Part shown: piece after piece, positions 1 through 11,322 of the stretch
How positions within the stretch are numbered: the stretch's first letter is position 1
How the letters are laid out: each line of letters opens with the position of its first letter
DNA from: Cladorhizidae sp. MBARI D1340-BT2
Taxonomy: Eukaryota; Porifera; Demospongiae; Poecilosclerida; Cladorhizidae
NCBI GenBank assembly: GCA_028752905.1
Contig: JAQNBH010000014.1
Location: 20,218,990-20,282,989 of the forward strand
Direction: 5' to 3'
Length of the DNA: 64,000 nt
Program-made: the position numbers and the translations under genes
The notes under the pieces: generated by a model
Database searches by the model: none
What the model was told of the DNA's origin: nothing
Seen by the model: the letters and a program-made list of their open reading frames with translations, nothing else

Positions 1-1017
1 AGCGTGAGGAGTATGTTTCTTGATACGTGCCTGAACCCCGGTCTTTCGTCCAGAAAAAGTTGCAGCTCCATCAAATCCCAATCCAACTATTCTTCCGACT
101 TGTAGACCTTTCTTCTTTAAACAATCGATGAGATTAGAATAGATGGTCTCTGCATCAGCCTTCTTCAATGGAATAAGCTCCAGAAAGCACTCTACTGGTA
201 CACCATCTTCCTCCCAGCGGCAAAACACAGACAATTCTTCTACGTTGGTGACATCTGTGCACTCATCTGCCATGAGGCTGTACATAGGTGCCTTTTGAAG
301 TCGCTTCAGAATCGACTCCTCCACCCATGTCCCCAATGATTCGATGAATTCAACCACAGCCACTCTTGATGTGTACACAGCATTTCTTGGTGCAGTTTCT
401 AAGAATTGCTTCAAATGTTGGCTGCCACATCGAACCACCACGTCAACCAGCTTCTCAAATTTTGTCGAATGTGCAACTTGTTCTTTCGTAAGAAAATGAG
501 TGAGTAGGATCAGGCACTTCACTGCAGCTCTGTTCTGAGCTCTTTTGCGAGCTAAAACATTCTGGAGTTGCTGTACAACTGTTCCACCTTTGGCTGCTCC
601 TTTAACTGCAAAAAGAACTTGAGTTGCATGGATATGGAAGTCACTTCTCGCATGAGCTTTCATTTTTTCAACAGCTTTCTTCCAATTTCTGCAAGGTTGT
701 GTGACCCACACTCCTCCAGTACGCTGCAGACCAGATTGCTTGCAAACCTTGCAAAAGGCACCATCGCTATCCTGGTCATAATAGAGCCAACTGAAATCTT
801 TCTCCCAGCTCTTAGAGTATTTTCTCTTCGTGGATACAGAAGAGCGGTGTTTGTTTTGCTTGCTTTTCTTTGAAGGTGGAGGACTAAGGCTAGGACTAGA
901 TGCCTCGACATGCTCAGAGCTATCTGTTCTGCTATCTTCGCTATCGCTGCTATTAGCATGAGAAGAGGCTTGAGAAGAGGCTTGAGAAGTACTTGCAAAG
1001 TATGAGCGAATATCCAT
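1..1017 (-). CDS. TTF-type zinc finger / DUF4371 protein, hAT-transposase derived (partial, 3' part outside window)
   Basis: An uninterrupted minus-strand frame of 339 codons runs from an ATG at 1017 to the window edge with no stop. It begins MDIRSYFAST, a start typical of ZNF862-like, hAT-derived proteins. Residues 1-70 are Ser-rich and basic. Residues about 71-130 form a BED/TTF-like zinc finger (WEKDFSWLYY, then CKVC at 89-92, a further Cys near 109 and His near 122-130). From about residue 150 the sequence resembles the DUF4371 part of a hAT RNase H-like fold, with YSLMADECTDVTN and GLGFDGAATFSGRKTGVQ carrying the Asp residues expected at the hAT active site. A role in DNA binding or transposition is inferred from the family. 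The absence of stops suggests either a young transposon or a domesticated gene. The C-terminal hAT dimerisation region lies outside the window. Confidence 0.8.
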   Translation of the reverse strand, partial: MDIRSYFASTSQASSQASSHANSSDSEDSRTDSSEHVEASSPSLSPPPSKKSKQNKHRSSVSTKRKYSKSWEKDFSWLYYDQDSDGAFCKVCKQSGLQRTGGVWVTQPCRNWKKAVEKMKAHARSDFHIHATQVLFAVKGAAKGGTVVQQLQNVLARKRAQNRAAVKCLILLTHFLTKEQVAHSTKFEKLVDVVVRCGSQHLKQFLETAPRNAVYTSRVAVVEFIESLGTWVEESILKRLQKAPMYSLMADECTDVTNVEELSVFCRWEEDGVPVECFLELIPLKKADAETIYSNLIDCLKKKGLQVGRIVGLGFDGAATFSGRKTGVQARIKKHTPHA

Positions 1018-1060
1018 ATTAATATGAAGAGAAATCAGCTAGTAAGGTTTCTTTTATAGA

Positions 1061-1432
1061 GACTTTAAGACCATGACATAATGGACTGAGTTAAAAATAC
1101 TGAGAGAGAGTGGGAAAGAAGGAGGGAACTGAAGAAGTGACAAACCTACAAAGGAGAACACGTGGTGGTGTGTGATGACTTTAAGACCATGACATAATGG
1201 ACTGAGTTAAAAATACTGAGAGAGAGTGGGAAAGAAGGAGGGAACTGAAGAAGTGACAAACCTACAAAGGAGAACACGTGGTGGCGTGTGATGACATCAT
1301 GTCTAAGATTAGACTTGAAGACCATGACATAATGGACTGAGTTAAAAATACTGAGAGAGAGGGAGTGGGAAAGAAGGAGAAACAAAAGAAGTGACAAACC
1401 TACAAAGGAGAGCACGTGGTGGTGTGTGATGT
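1061..1432. repeat. Three tandem repeats of about 116-135 bp
   Basis: Three near-identical copies begin at 1061, 1177 and 1312. Each contains GACTTTAAGACCATGACATA, a GAGAGAGTGGGAAAGAAGGAG segment and CACGTGGTGGTGTGTGAT. The second copy has about 19 extra bases (GACATCATGTCTAAG-like). The repeat sits just upstream of the minus-strand DUF4371 gene, so it could be its promoter region or the subterminal repeats of a hAT element. I could not find a matching inverted copy inside the window. Confidence 0.85.
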
Positions 1433-2239
1433 CATCGTGTCATGACACATGCTCTCCTTTTTCCAAGCAGCTACAATATCATGAGAAATATATACAGTCT
1501 AGCCATAGTTCGGTATAGCATAATGCCATTGGTAGTCAGTCAAAATAGCTATCCTCAGACATTGTAAAAGCAAAAAAAAATATGGGATCTTCCCCCCAGA
1601 CCCCCCTTTTACGACTTATGAACATGTTAAGAAAATATTAACAAAAATTAGGGCACCAAGTGACCAACCATTTCCACTCCCCCCCCCGCTAGAGAACTAG
1701 AGAAAAATTGTGTATGAAACCTGTTGTCCATGATTTTGTAAGAAAATGCATGGAATGCAACATAATTCGATTTCACAAAAGCCCACCTCCATTATACGAG
1801 TGACAAGTGACTATATCTAATCTATATATGCTGATTGCCGTAGCATGCAACTTCAGCAAATATTTAAGATGGAATGTTGTACTAAAGATTTTAGAAAAAG
1901 TGCATGCCATCATAAGTAGCAGCTATATATACAGTTAGTACTGCAAAAATACCTGTGGGTAAAACACTTTCGTACTCCACGCGGAAGCCCAGGGTGCACG
2001 TCCCCTTTCCGTACCATCCAGGCTCTCCGCCCCCCCTTATTTTTCCATATCTCAAGTTCGCCCCCCCTTGGCAAAATTTCTGTATACAACCCTGATACTG
2101 CTCTTTTTTCGGTTACTGTAATATATTACATAAGAAATTTCATTAATATAAATTTTTATTGTGATGGGGGGGGGGGGGGAGAAATCGTTTTGGGGGGATA
2201 TCCCAGTTCCCCCCCCCCCCCCCCCCCCCTGTATGAAAC
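1433..2239. other. Non-coding stretch with homopolymer C/G tracts
   Basis: No gene is recognisable. The region is AT-rich with several runs of 7 to more than 12 C or G (about 1680, 2030, 2165-2180 and 2210-2229). The C-runs make short proline-rich reading frames that have no other support. Confidence 0.6.
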
Positions 2240-2244
2240 TCTGC

Positions 2245-3020
2245 TAGAGGAAGTGCGGATGTGCCGACCCTTCACAGGCAGGAAACTGGCAAGCTCACAT
2301 GGCAACATTAGAAACCAGAATGGGAGAAGCAGAGAGGGACAAACAATGAATTTGAAGAATAGGTGCTCTCAGTGTGAAAGGACCTCATTCACATGAAAAA
2401 TGTCGGATGCAATTTGTCATCGATGCGATAATAAAGATTATTAGAGCACCCAATGCTTCACTAAAAAGTCGCTGATTTATTAAACAAGAGTATACATGAG
2501 ACATTATCTCAATACTGTTGCAACAGAGCAAATTCCAGCATGGTTCACCACAGTTAAAGTGAAGAACCAATGGATGAAGTTCAAACTAGATTCTAGAGCA
2601 GAAGAAACAGCCATTTCGAAACAGACAACTTAGACCTAAAGAAACCTCCACTCACTGATCCAGAGAGAATCCTGTTTGGTCCCTTGCATCAATTGCTGAA
2701 CACTCGAGGGAAGTCCCGGCAAATTCTCTCACAAGAGAGAATCAGCAACACAATGTGTCTTTATAATCGATGGCCTCAAACAAACCACTTGGGACTCAAA
2801 GTTATAGAAACTCGCACCATTTGATTGCTTTCAAAGCCCAAGTAGCTCTATACAATGATACATGCTCTCTAGTATGTTCAAATTTAGCACAACATATAAA
2901 GAACAAAAAAGAAAAATTTAACACAATCAGAAGAGATACCGAAAAGTTATGCTAATTATACATCCACAGGCCAGACCATTTGGCATGTGCAAGCACAATT
3001 GGAGATGCTCTGTAAACTTT
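2245..3020 (+). pseudogene. Gypsy-like LTR retrotransposon remnant: gag zinc knuckles and aspartic protease
   Basis: Read across frames, 2350-2470 encodes CSQCERTSFT followed by CHRCDNKDY and STQCF, which resembles the paired gag zinc knuckles (CX2C...H...C) that invertebrate Gypsy elements carry before the protease. From about 2533 the frame gives WMKFKLDSRAEETAISK. This matches the protease active-site region, where the usual DSGA is DSRA here. A frameshift follows, and 2640-2740 reads KKPPLTDPERILFG, typical of the sequence after the protease. Several stops and frameshifts are present and no reverse transcriptase or LTR was found, so this is a short fossil. The family assignment is by motif recall. 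Confidence 0.6.
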
Positions 3021-3148
3021 GGAAGACTTCTCATGAATTTGTTTTATAGAACCACATAAAGGCTTTCAAGTCACATATCCTAGTCTATGGCATTTCCCCC
3101 TCATGATGAGTTTTATGTCGAGCATTGAAGCTATGATATACATATTTT
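3021..3148. other. Short non-coding gap
   Basis: I see nothing beyond a possible decayed continuation of the preceding Gypsy-like remnant. Confidence 0.4.
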
Positions 3149-3180
3149 AAGTATAGTCAATTGGGGTGGGGAAAAAACAG
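3149..3180 (+). repeat. Left terminal inverted repeat of pogo-like transposon 1
   Basis: This is the inverted partner of 6417-6448, with about 27 of 30 positions matching by eye. Confidence 0.8.
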
Positions 3181-3966
3181 GGTGGTATGTGGGGTGAAAA
3201 AAACAGCCCCCCCTCCCCCCTCCAGTCTCATTTTTTTGATCTTCCATATGTTCGCTTGGTTCTATAGAATATTTATACCCAGTGGAGTCAAATTTACACT
3301 ATAGCGAAGAAAAAGCTGAAGCAATTACATAAAAAGTAACCTTCAAGTTTTTTTCAAATTGTTAGTAATTTCGTTCTCTCGCACAAAACAAAGTTTTCGC
3401 TGCACCACCTTGCTTTTTTGGTTTAAATACTCCTAAGGAAGTAATCTCTCAGCCATCTAAGGCAAAGTTAAATCAGACCATTAACATTCTAGAGCCAAGC
3501 ATGTTTTTTATCACCCCACTCATTTTAGCTACTGGGGGGGGGCAATAAAAACAGTTTTAATTGAACCCATGTGTGTGTTTTTTTTCAACCCATTCACTAC
3601 GTTTATGATTATATTTGAAGCCACATGCTTTATGCCTGCTGTATGCATTTGATTGGTTAGAATGAACGGACAGAGCTGGGCACATAAAAATTAGTTAGTC
3701 CTGATTGTTCACTTCTGATGTTTGTGTTGCTGGTGTTTGGAAATAATAAGACTTCACTAACTCTGGTGGCAGCATATATCTCCGGGCAAGATAGCTAGGT
3801 GAGGATTGTGAGGTTAAGTTAGGTCTAAGATAGTGTATGGTCCTAGAAGAGTCTAACAATATATATTTGCCTTGTTAATAAATGTCTTTTGTCTTTTCTT
3901 ACACGTGTAACTGATTGCGCTACAGATTGAGATCATCATTTGAGACAGCCTAGCTACTTTAGAAGT

Positions 3967-5949
3967 ATGCCTCGTACCTACTGTACATTGCAAGGCCTAA
4001 GCTGTGGACAGAGGCTTCTGTTAGTATGGCTATTGGAGAAGTGGAAGCAGGAGCATCTGTCAAGGCTACAGCTAAGAAATACAATCTATCAGTCTCCATG
4101 CTCTGCAAACGATGTCTAGTTGAAAAGGGTGGAGTGGTTTTGGGCAAAAGAGGCGGTGTTACCAGTATACCACTGCAAACAGAAGAGAAGCTGGCAAGTT
4201 ACATTCGTCGCATTGCTGAATGTGGCTTTGGCCCAATGCTGGAAGAACTCCGTGAAACTGTGCATGATTATTTAGTAGTCATTGATATGAATGGCCTCTT
4301 TCAGTATAATAAGCTTGGATATGACTGGACCAAGAACTTCATGAAACGCCACAATCTCAATCTCAAAAAAGCAGGCCTGATGCAAATAGCGAGGAAGAAT
4401 GTCACATCAGACCCATTTGTCATCTATGGGTTCTATGACTTACTGGAAGCTGAATTGGACCGTTGAGGAATAAGAGACAAACCTGAAGCCATCTGGAACC
4501 TGATGACAGTGGATTCCCGACTGATCCATCTCGATGGAAAACTATTGAGCCAGTAGGAAGCAAGACTATGTGAGCATCTTGTGGTGCAAATCGCAAAAAA
4601 ACTACAGTGTTGGCAGTGTGTTGCGCAGATGGCTCGGCATTGGATCCTCTCATCATCTTTAAAGGAAAGAATGTCATGACTAATTGGCTTGGTAAAGATT
4701 CACTCCCAAACACTTACTATGCTGTAAGTGAGAATGGATGGATGACAACAGCCATTTTCTATGACAAATTCTACTCGTCTTCTATTAATATTTGATAGTC
4801 ACCTCACACACACCTCTGCTGCTATTGTTGAACTGGCAGAGAGCGAGAACATCTTAATCCACAAGCTTCCAGCCCACTGCAACCTTTGGATACTTCAACC
4901 CTCTCAAGAGCACTATGAAGAATACCTCACATGTAGAGTCCATCAAACAGGTGCACGGGAGCCTCTCCGCAAAGCATCTTTTGTGAACCTTCTCTGCAGG
5001 ATCTGGCATAAAGGTTTGAGCACAAGTAATGTAGCTTCTGGCTTTCGAGCCACTGGTATCTTCCCTGCTGATAGGATGAAGTACAAAATGTCATGATTAG
5101 AAAGTGGCCACATATAACAAGTGGGTGTCAGCTGGCAAACCAAGGGAGGAAGGTGGTGACCCAGTTCTATACACTCTAACAAGCACAACTGATAACACGG
5201 CATCAGCTTCATCAAGTGTGCCTTCAGCCTCACATGCGGCAGCATCGCCTAGCATACCTTTTGGTTCACCTCCCCCTGCTACATCATGCTTAGAGCCGAC
5301 ACAATCCTACGAAACTCCTGAGAACAAGAAGATCACAATAGAGCTAATGAAGACACTACAATAGTATGCTCCAGCAGGGACGAAGTACGTTTTCAATGTT
5401 GTGCCAGTGGAAGATGAGACCACATTTGAGAAAGTGATCAGATCTCGAGGACGGCCCAGCAGTGCCGCATTGCAACCAGCAAAGAGACAACGTGCTAGTA
5501 TGCTTGGTGCCCTCCTTGCTACTAAAGACTTGAAGAGACAGGTGGATAAAAGGGAAAAAACAGCAAAGAAGAAGCTGCAACTTTCACCTGTTGCTAGACG
5601 TGCAGAAGAGTCTAGTAGCAGCAACAATAGTAGTGGTGATGAGGAGGAGCTCTCCGGTATTGATGAAGACAGGTTAGAAAGTACAATGAATAAATCCTTA
5701 AAGAGAAGAAGAGTTTCCAAAGATCTGCCACAGGCTGGTGCTGTCAAAGTTGGTGAGTTCTATGCTGTACGTTATTTACAACCGATGAAATGTTATTGGG
5801 GACAAGTTCAGCTCCTCTTCAGTGATGATGTAGACAGTGAGGAGGATACAAAGGCCGAAATGAAATATATGAAACCGGTTAAGCTGTCTGCAAATCCAAA
5901 AGACATACGATGGGACTGGCCAAAGATTGCTGATGTTGATATAGTTTAG
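3967..5949 (+). pseudogene. Pogo/Tigger-like transposase (broken)
   Basis: The start MPRTY (ATG 3967) is one base out of frame with the helix-turn-helix region, which reads RPKLWTEASVSMAIGEVEAG (about 4000-4070). A CENP-B-like region follows (DWTKNFMKRHNL, about 4324-4360). The DDE domain is scattered over frames: the first Asp lies in a NLDDSGFP segment near 4497 that has lost one base; then GANRKKTTVLAVCCADGSALDPLIIF (4583-4660, quoted in part); the second Asp is in LLLIFDSHLTH (about 4780); the third position, usually LQPLD, reads LQPSQ (about 4895), so the last catalytic Asp is gone. A lysine-rich C-terminal region with KVGEFYAVRY (5401-5949) is open. Stops and at least three frameshifts make it non-functional. 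Confidence 0.8.
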
Positions 5950-6416
5950 ATCTCCCGCTTCATAGCTGGTCCATCATTACCATCCCTGAAAGCAAAATCA
6001 AGGGGCCATGGAACATTCTGCTTTGAGGATGATACCCTTGCCATGAGTAGAATGGAAAAGTATTACACCCAATATACATGTATGTAAATAGATACATACA
6101 TAAAGAAGAGGAAACTATATTTACGAATGTCATCATCAACCAAGACGCATAAATGTGTGTATTTCACTGTCCGTCGTTTAGTTGTTTAGTTTTTCTAGGC
6201 ATATTTTTTTCCACCACAATCAGTGTTCTTTTTCAACCCTTTGGCTGGGGCGGGAAAAAAAATCACATTTTTGCATGTTAACAAAAAAGTAAGAGGTATT
6301 TTCAAGCACACTAGGTGTTACACTATTGCATGGGGTACTTGTGAACAGTTAGGTACATGTATATTGTTTTGGATTTCAAGCACGTAGGCTAGGCTGTAGG
6401 TCAAAGTTTAGGTAAA

Positions 6417-6448
6417 TTGTTTTTTCCCCATCCCAAGTGACTATACTT
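6417..6448 (-). repeat. Right terminal inverted repeat of pogo-like transposon 1
   Basis: This is the inverted partner of 3149-3180. It ends TGACTATACTT. Confidence 0.8.
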
Positions 6449-8199
6449 CAACGTAGGTCTTCACACAGTCCTGCGAACTACGATTTACGCATTAGACTCT
6501 TGCTGCCATTCTTGAGTTGTAAGAGTGTTCAAGATAATTCTAAATTAAAGGAGTTGTTTGATACCACACATAATACTAAATACTAAATATATAATAAAAA
6601 AGCATTTTAATTTAAAAACAAGTAACTATATTCCTGATGAAGGCTAGAGCATCTAGTCAATACGTCGAGAGAGTAGCTGATCATTGAGGGCATCGTAATT
6701 TCGTTATGTCAACTGAGAGTACATTGAGAATAAATTTAATAGGATATTCGAGAAAGATGTTTGTCGATAAAAGAAAGGAAATGAGACTCTACCTAGGTAG
6801 ACCACCACTAGTAAGATCATCCTTCATCAATTAAAAATTATGCTCGCCAGTTACCTTTACCGTTAAGATGGCAGCAATCTCTTCAGCACAGGCATCGAGT
6901 TCTCCGTTACACACATATATAGGAGAGTTCTGTAAGTTGGATTTATAACTCTGTTCATCCAACATATTCATAAGCCCCATTCATTTAGCATTATAATACC
7001 TTCGTTTATAAGGTTCTTGCCTATGTGTGGCCTTGATGTCCATCATGTCTGCATTCAGCATCGGTCCTGCAGATATACCTTATTCCATCCCTGAAGTTTA
7101 TAATTAATTTGACGTAGGTGTTTCTGCCGACACCATTTCATTATCAAGGTGACCACGCTTGCTCTCTGGAAGTTTGGGCGACCAGTTCCTTGTATTTCTA
7201 CAACAAGAATAACAATAACAACAGACACAACTAATATAGCATAAAGGTGGCATTGCTAAATTGCGCCTTGGTGCAGATAGAGAACACAGCGATGGCTACT
7301 ACATCAGCTACCCTAACTCCTGGGAAATGTGCATCAACAACAGCTTGTCAATGAGTGGACTGTTTGCACGGGTGCGCCAATGGGAAGGCTTTATTCACAC
7401 TACTACTAAACATACCAAGCATGTGTATGCCCACAAGTCTAGTATAAACTCTGTTTAGTGCCACCACTTCTACCTAAACCAGCAAGTAAAGAGTGCTCTA
7501 GAGCAAATACACTCTTTCTAAACAACATTACTAAATCATATACACCCATTGACTCTTCTACCTTGTAAATGAATATTTAACATCATTTATTAGACAAGAG
7601 CAGAGGAGCTATAGTCTCATGAGCTAGACAAATAAGAAACTAGTCTCATGAGACAGAAGCTTGTCTCACGATGTATGAGGCTCAGAAAGATCTAAGAAAG
7701 GAGGTAGCAGTGTTACCCGAGAGATACTATGCAGCTTTCCTCATGAAGAGCATCAAAAATGTCAGCGAAAGAGCGTTGAAGATGGCACGTGATCATTGGC
7801 CATAAAAAAAAGAGTAAAAGTCATAAACCTCCAGAATTTATGTAATAATAACCCCCCACCCTTCCAATTATCTATAGTAACTACAGGGTAGGACTGGTGA
7901 TAACCACATAGCTTTATACTGATGTGGACAGCAACTAATCTACAAACTAGGGGGCCTCAAAACTTTTTTTAATCAATTCACAATGTCTAACTCTTGCAGA
8001 GAGGAGGGGTAGGGGGGGGAGGTATTAATACAAGCAACTGCCTCCCACATCATTAATATTATGAGCTAAATGCTAAAGCTCTAAGGACTGGTAAACTGAG
8101 AGAATACAACACTTGCGTTCACTGGGTTTGAACATGTGTTTCTTTGAAACAAAAGCAGCATGTGACCTGGACAGGTGATTAAGTTCATTGAATGCATTT
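6449..8199. other. Non-coding, no gene recognised
   Basis: The sequence is AT-rich. A 65-codon open frame at 7261-7458 has no recognisable domain. Around 7615-7670 the word CTCATGAGA/TGAGACA recurs four times (GTCTCATGAGCTAGACA...), a short local repeat. I see nothing else. Confidence 0.5.
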
Positions 8200-8229
8200 G
8201 GGGCACAGTGAATCGGGGCACAGTGAATC
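8200..8229. repeat. Tandem terminal motif GGGGCACAGTGAATC x2 (left end of pogo-like 2)
   Basis: Two head-to-tail 15-mers lie here. Inverted copies are found near 10574-10588 and at 10768-10782. Repeated subterminal motifs are often transposase-binding sites; that role is inferred. Confidence 0.75.
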
Positions 8230-8370
8230 ATGATTCATTGAAGGAAGGTTAAAAAAAAAAATAATAATAATAATAATTAAAAAATGGGTGGTAGGTGTGG
8301 TAGCGTTCGGTTGACCGACGTGTGCGGATAACTGACGTTCGGATAACTGACTTCCTACTGTATATCTAAA

Positions 8371-10250
8371 ATGGTTCGAAACAGAAAGGGAGACGAGAGG
8401 AAAATTGGCTGATGGACAAACAATGAAAGAAGCTGTGCGAACTGTGGTTGATGATGGGATGAGTATCCGAAAAGCTGCACAAAACTTTGGTATCCAGAAC
8501 TCAACATTGCGTCGCTATGTGGAGAAGTTTAAAGCGGCTGGAGGTAATCTGATGGTTTATGCGCCACAGTATAGTTGCAGGCAGGTGTTTACAGATGAAG
8601 AAGAGGTGGTTTTGAAGAACTATCTCGTGAAAGCCACACAAATACAATATGCGTTGACTAGCACACAAGTCAGGCAGTTAGCCTATGAGCTTGCTGTTAG
8701 GAACAAGAAAACTTTTCCTGCGGCATGGGAGCAAAACAAGAGTGCTGGCGAAGATTGGTTTTACAGCTACAGGAAACGATTTCCCGAGTTAACTTTACGT
8801 CGCCCTGAAGCAACTAGCCTTTCCCGTGCAACCAGTTTTAATAAAACGAATGTTGGAGTATTCTTCAAGAACTTGGAGACTGTCCTAAAAAAGTACGAGT
8901 TCACTCCAAATGATATCCACAATGCTGATGAGACTGGGTGCACCACGGTGCAAAAGGTTACCAACAGCAAAGTGATTGCTCTGAAAACAATGAAACAGGT
9001 TGGAAAAATAACTTCAGTGCCTTGGTAACTTTGTTGTGCACTATCAATGTTGCTGGGAACTTCATGGTTTTCCCACGTGTCTTTTTCAAAGACATAATGC
9101 TGCATGGTGCCCCACCAGGAACTGTTGGAGCTGCTCATCAAAGTGGCTGGATGACGGCTGAGAACTTTGTTTTGTACATGAAACATTACACCAAGTGTTC
9201 ACAGGAACGCAAAGTGCTACTGATACTCGATAATCATGACACACACTTGTCCATTGAATGCATCGATCTGGCTTATGAGCATGGTGTGGTTATGCGTTAT
9301 GCTAACACTCGCTCCACATTGTAGCCACAAGCTACAACCGCTCGACCGTATGGTTCAAATCCGCCTTCAATAGGGCAGCAGGCGCGTTAATGATTAACCA
9401 CCCTGGACAGCCAATCACGATTTATGATATTGCTGAGATAGCAGGCTCTGCATACCCCTTGGCATTCACACCGATGAACATTGTATCCGGCTTCAAGTGT
9501 ACAGGCATCCATCCATACAATCCGATTATCTTCACTGATGAAGATTTCATGTGCACTGACCGAGACAATGACGCTGCAACAACAGCAAGTGTGCCTGCAT
9601 CAAGCGTCACTGAGGCGCAACCAGTTGCATCTACTCCAAATGTCACTGATCAAGTCGATTCAACAGCAAACGTTCCTGAGGCGCACCCAGTGTGACCCGA
9701 GGACATCAGCCCATTTCCCAAGGCTGGACCACGTAAAAAAAAGGGAGGTAGGAAGAAGGGTAGGTCACTCGTCCTCACTGATACCCCCGTGAAGGAGCAA
9801 TTAAGGGAAGCCCAAGCAGGTAGGAAGCAAAAGAAGGGCAAGGCAAAGTCAAAAGGTAGCATAAAACCCAAAAGACTGAAACTGGATGATAAACACCATG
9901 ACAAGAGGAAGGCATTAGACAATGTGGATAGCGAAAGTGGAGAAGGTGAAGAATGGATAGCATCGGATCATGACACTTCAGATTACGATGATCCAGCAGA
10001 ACAACAACAGGAGGATCTGGAGCTGCCAGGTGTTGATGATCTACAACCAGATGATTACATCTTAGTCAAATTCAGTACTAGGAAAACTCAGGTCATGTAT
10101 GCAGGCCAGATCCAATGCCATTATCCAGCAGAAGATGAGTCTACATTTGAAGTCAAATTTCTGAGACGCAAAACACCGAAGACATTCTCTTTTGTGTTTC
10201 CTGCAGTAAATGGCATTATTGTTTTTAAACGTTGGAATAAGACATGTTAT
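8371..10250 (+). pseudogene. Tigger/pogo-like transposase (broken, catalytic triad still visible)
   Basis: The start MVRNRKG (ATG 8371) is separated from the following frame by a one-base shift near 8390. Then come a psq-type helix-turn-helix (MKEAVRTVVDDGMSIRKAA, about 8423-8480) and a CENP-B-like DNA-binding region (DWFYSYRKRFPELTLRRPEA, about 8753-8810). All three DDE-site Asp residues can be found: NADETGCTTVQ (about 8920), LLILDNHDTHLSIE (about 9220) and LQPLDRMV (about 9330), but in different frames with stops between (for example after 9025 and at 9322). The C-terminal half (9789-10331) is acidic, then has a DDYILVKF...YAGQI module also seen in transposon 1. It belongs to a different subfamily from transposon 1, as its ends and protein differ. 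Confidence 0.8.
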
Positions 10251-10782
10251 ATTTTTAGTGTTCTCGCCATGACTCGTATTCTTTTATACCCAATGATTAT
10301 ATACAGCTGCTATATGTCCTTCCTTTGTTAGAAAATCAACACTACTGGCGAAAATGGTCTTATAAACATGATCATGTAATAAAGCAATTAATTAAAGCGA
10401 ATTTTGTTGATGTTCATGAAGGTAATTCCATGCGTGGATATTGATATATAAGATGCTTTTATTCGTGTGCAGCGATGTGGCGTCTGGTGGTAGTGGTAAT
10501 TGTGCAGTTATGCCAACGGGCAGCGTATCCCCCATCACTTTTCTCCACCAGGTTCACCCGATTCAATGTGCCCCGTAAGCAGATTCACTGTGCCCCAGTA
10601 CGGGGTACAGTGAATCACTAGGATTTTTTTAAATTTGGTCATCCACTCCAAAACCATGAACTAAATGGCAAGGCTAGTGTTTATACAACACCCTATATTT
10701 CATATGCAGCACAGAACGGAAATCTCTTTACAACGAGGTAAGAGAAAATCCAAAAATAAACTTTTGTGATTCACTGTGCCCC

Positions 10783-11322
10783 GGCTTCCCCTACCTGATG
10801 GGAAACCAGCTAAATTTGGAAGACGCTTCACCGGCAAGACAACCGGCAAGACAATGGATGCACTTGGTGTCTACTATGGTGGTGCCATCCGTGACAACAT
10901 CGGTGATGTTGATGCAATGGTGAAAGCAATCTGGGCTGTCTTCCACCACTCTGCTTCAACAGATGAGGATCCACAGCATCAGTTCTGTCCTGTTGGTGAG
11001 GAAAGCTGGTGCAAGTCAAGTTCTGTCCCAAGAGATCCCATCAGCTAACAACAGAATCCCACCTGAGACCTAGTGCAGTTTATTAGGCCAGTTTTTGAGG
11101 AGTTGACAGATAGGGAACTTTTAGATAGGTGCATTCTAGGTGCAACACAGAATCAAAATGAAAGTTGCAACAACCTGATCTGGGAAAGGTGTTCCAAGAC
11201 AGACTTTTGCTCTGTAGTTACAGTGCAACTTGCAGTAGACATGGCTGCCATGGTGTTCAACAATGGCATGATGAACATTCCAACCCTTATCCGTCTCCTA
11301 CCATTTTTTACAGGCCTCTGAA
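10783..11322 (+). pseudogene. Mutator-like transposase fragment, C-terminal part
   Basis: The frame 10783-11048 gives DALGVYYGGAIRDNIGDVDA and AIWAVFHHSAST followed by a CPVGEESWCK motif. These are hallmarks of the invertebrate Mutator-like transposase domain, whose conserved cores are YYG.AIR.N, FHH..ST.E.P.H and CP.GE.SWC. A stop and a frame change follow, and 11073-11321 continues PVFEELTDRELLDRCILG, ATQNQNESCNNLIWERC and AAMVFNNGMM. The N-terminal two thirds are missing; upstream is pogo-like transposon 2. The better preserved relative at 50467-52420 shows the same blocks in the same order. Confidence 0.8.

Larger units (their letters stand above)
3149..6448 (+). mobile_element. Pogo-like (Tc1/mariner superfamily) DNA transposon 1, full length, inactive
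   Basis: The element is bounded by inverted repeats. The left end reads AAGTATAGTCAATTGGGG then TGGGGAAAAAACA. The right end, reverse-complemented, reads AAGTATAGTCACTTGGGA then TGGGGAAAAAACA. Total length is about 3.3 kb. It encloses a single decayed transposase on the + strand. TA dinucleotides lie within the terminal motif, so the exact target-site boundary is ambiguous (TA flanking TAGTCA..., or the longer AAGTATAG... end). Internal AT-rich flanks of about 0.8 kb (3180-3960) and 0.5 kb (5950-6416) carry no other gene. Confidence 0.8.
8200..10782 (+). mobile_element. Pogo/Tigger-like DNA transposon 2, inactive
   Basis: The ends carry the motif GGGGCACAGTGAATC in inverted orientation, twice in tandem on the left (8200-8214, 8215-8229) and on the right as GATTCACTGTGCCCC (10768-10782) with extra subterminal copies at about 10559-10606. 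The interval of about 2.6 kb contains one decayed transposase. The outermost boundary and a TA duplication could not be fixed by eye. The right end directly abuts a Mutator-like transposase fragment. Confidence 0.7.

Noticed and set aside
7261..7458. 65-codon open frame as a small gene
   Set aside because: No start context, domain, repeat or splice evidence; length is within chance expectation for this composition.
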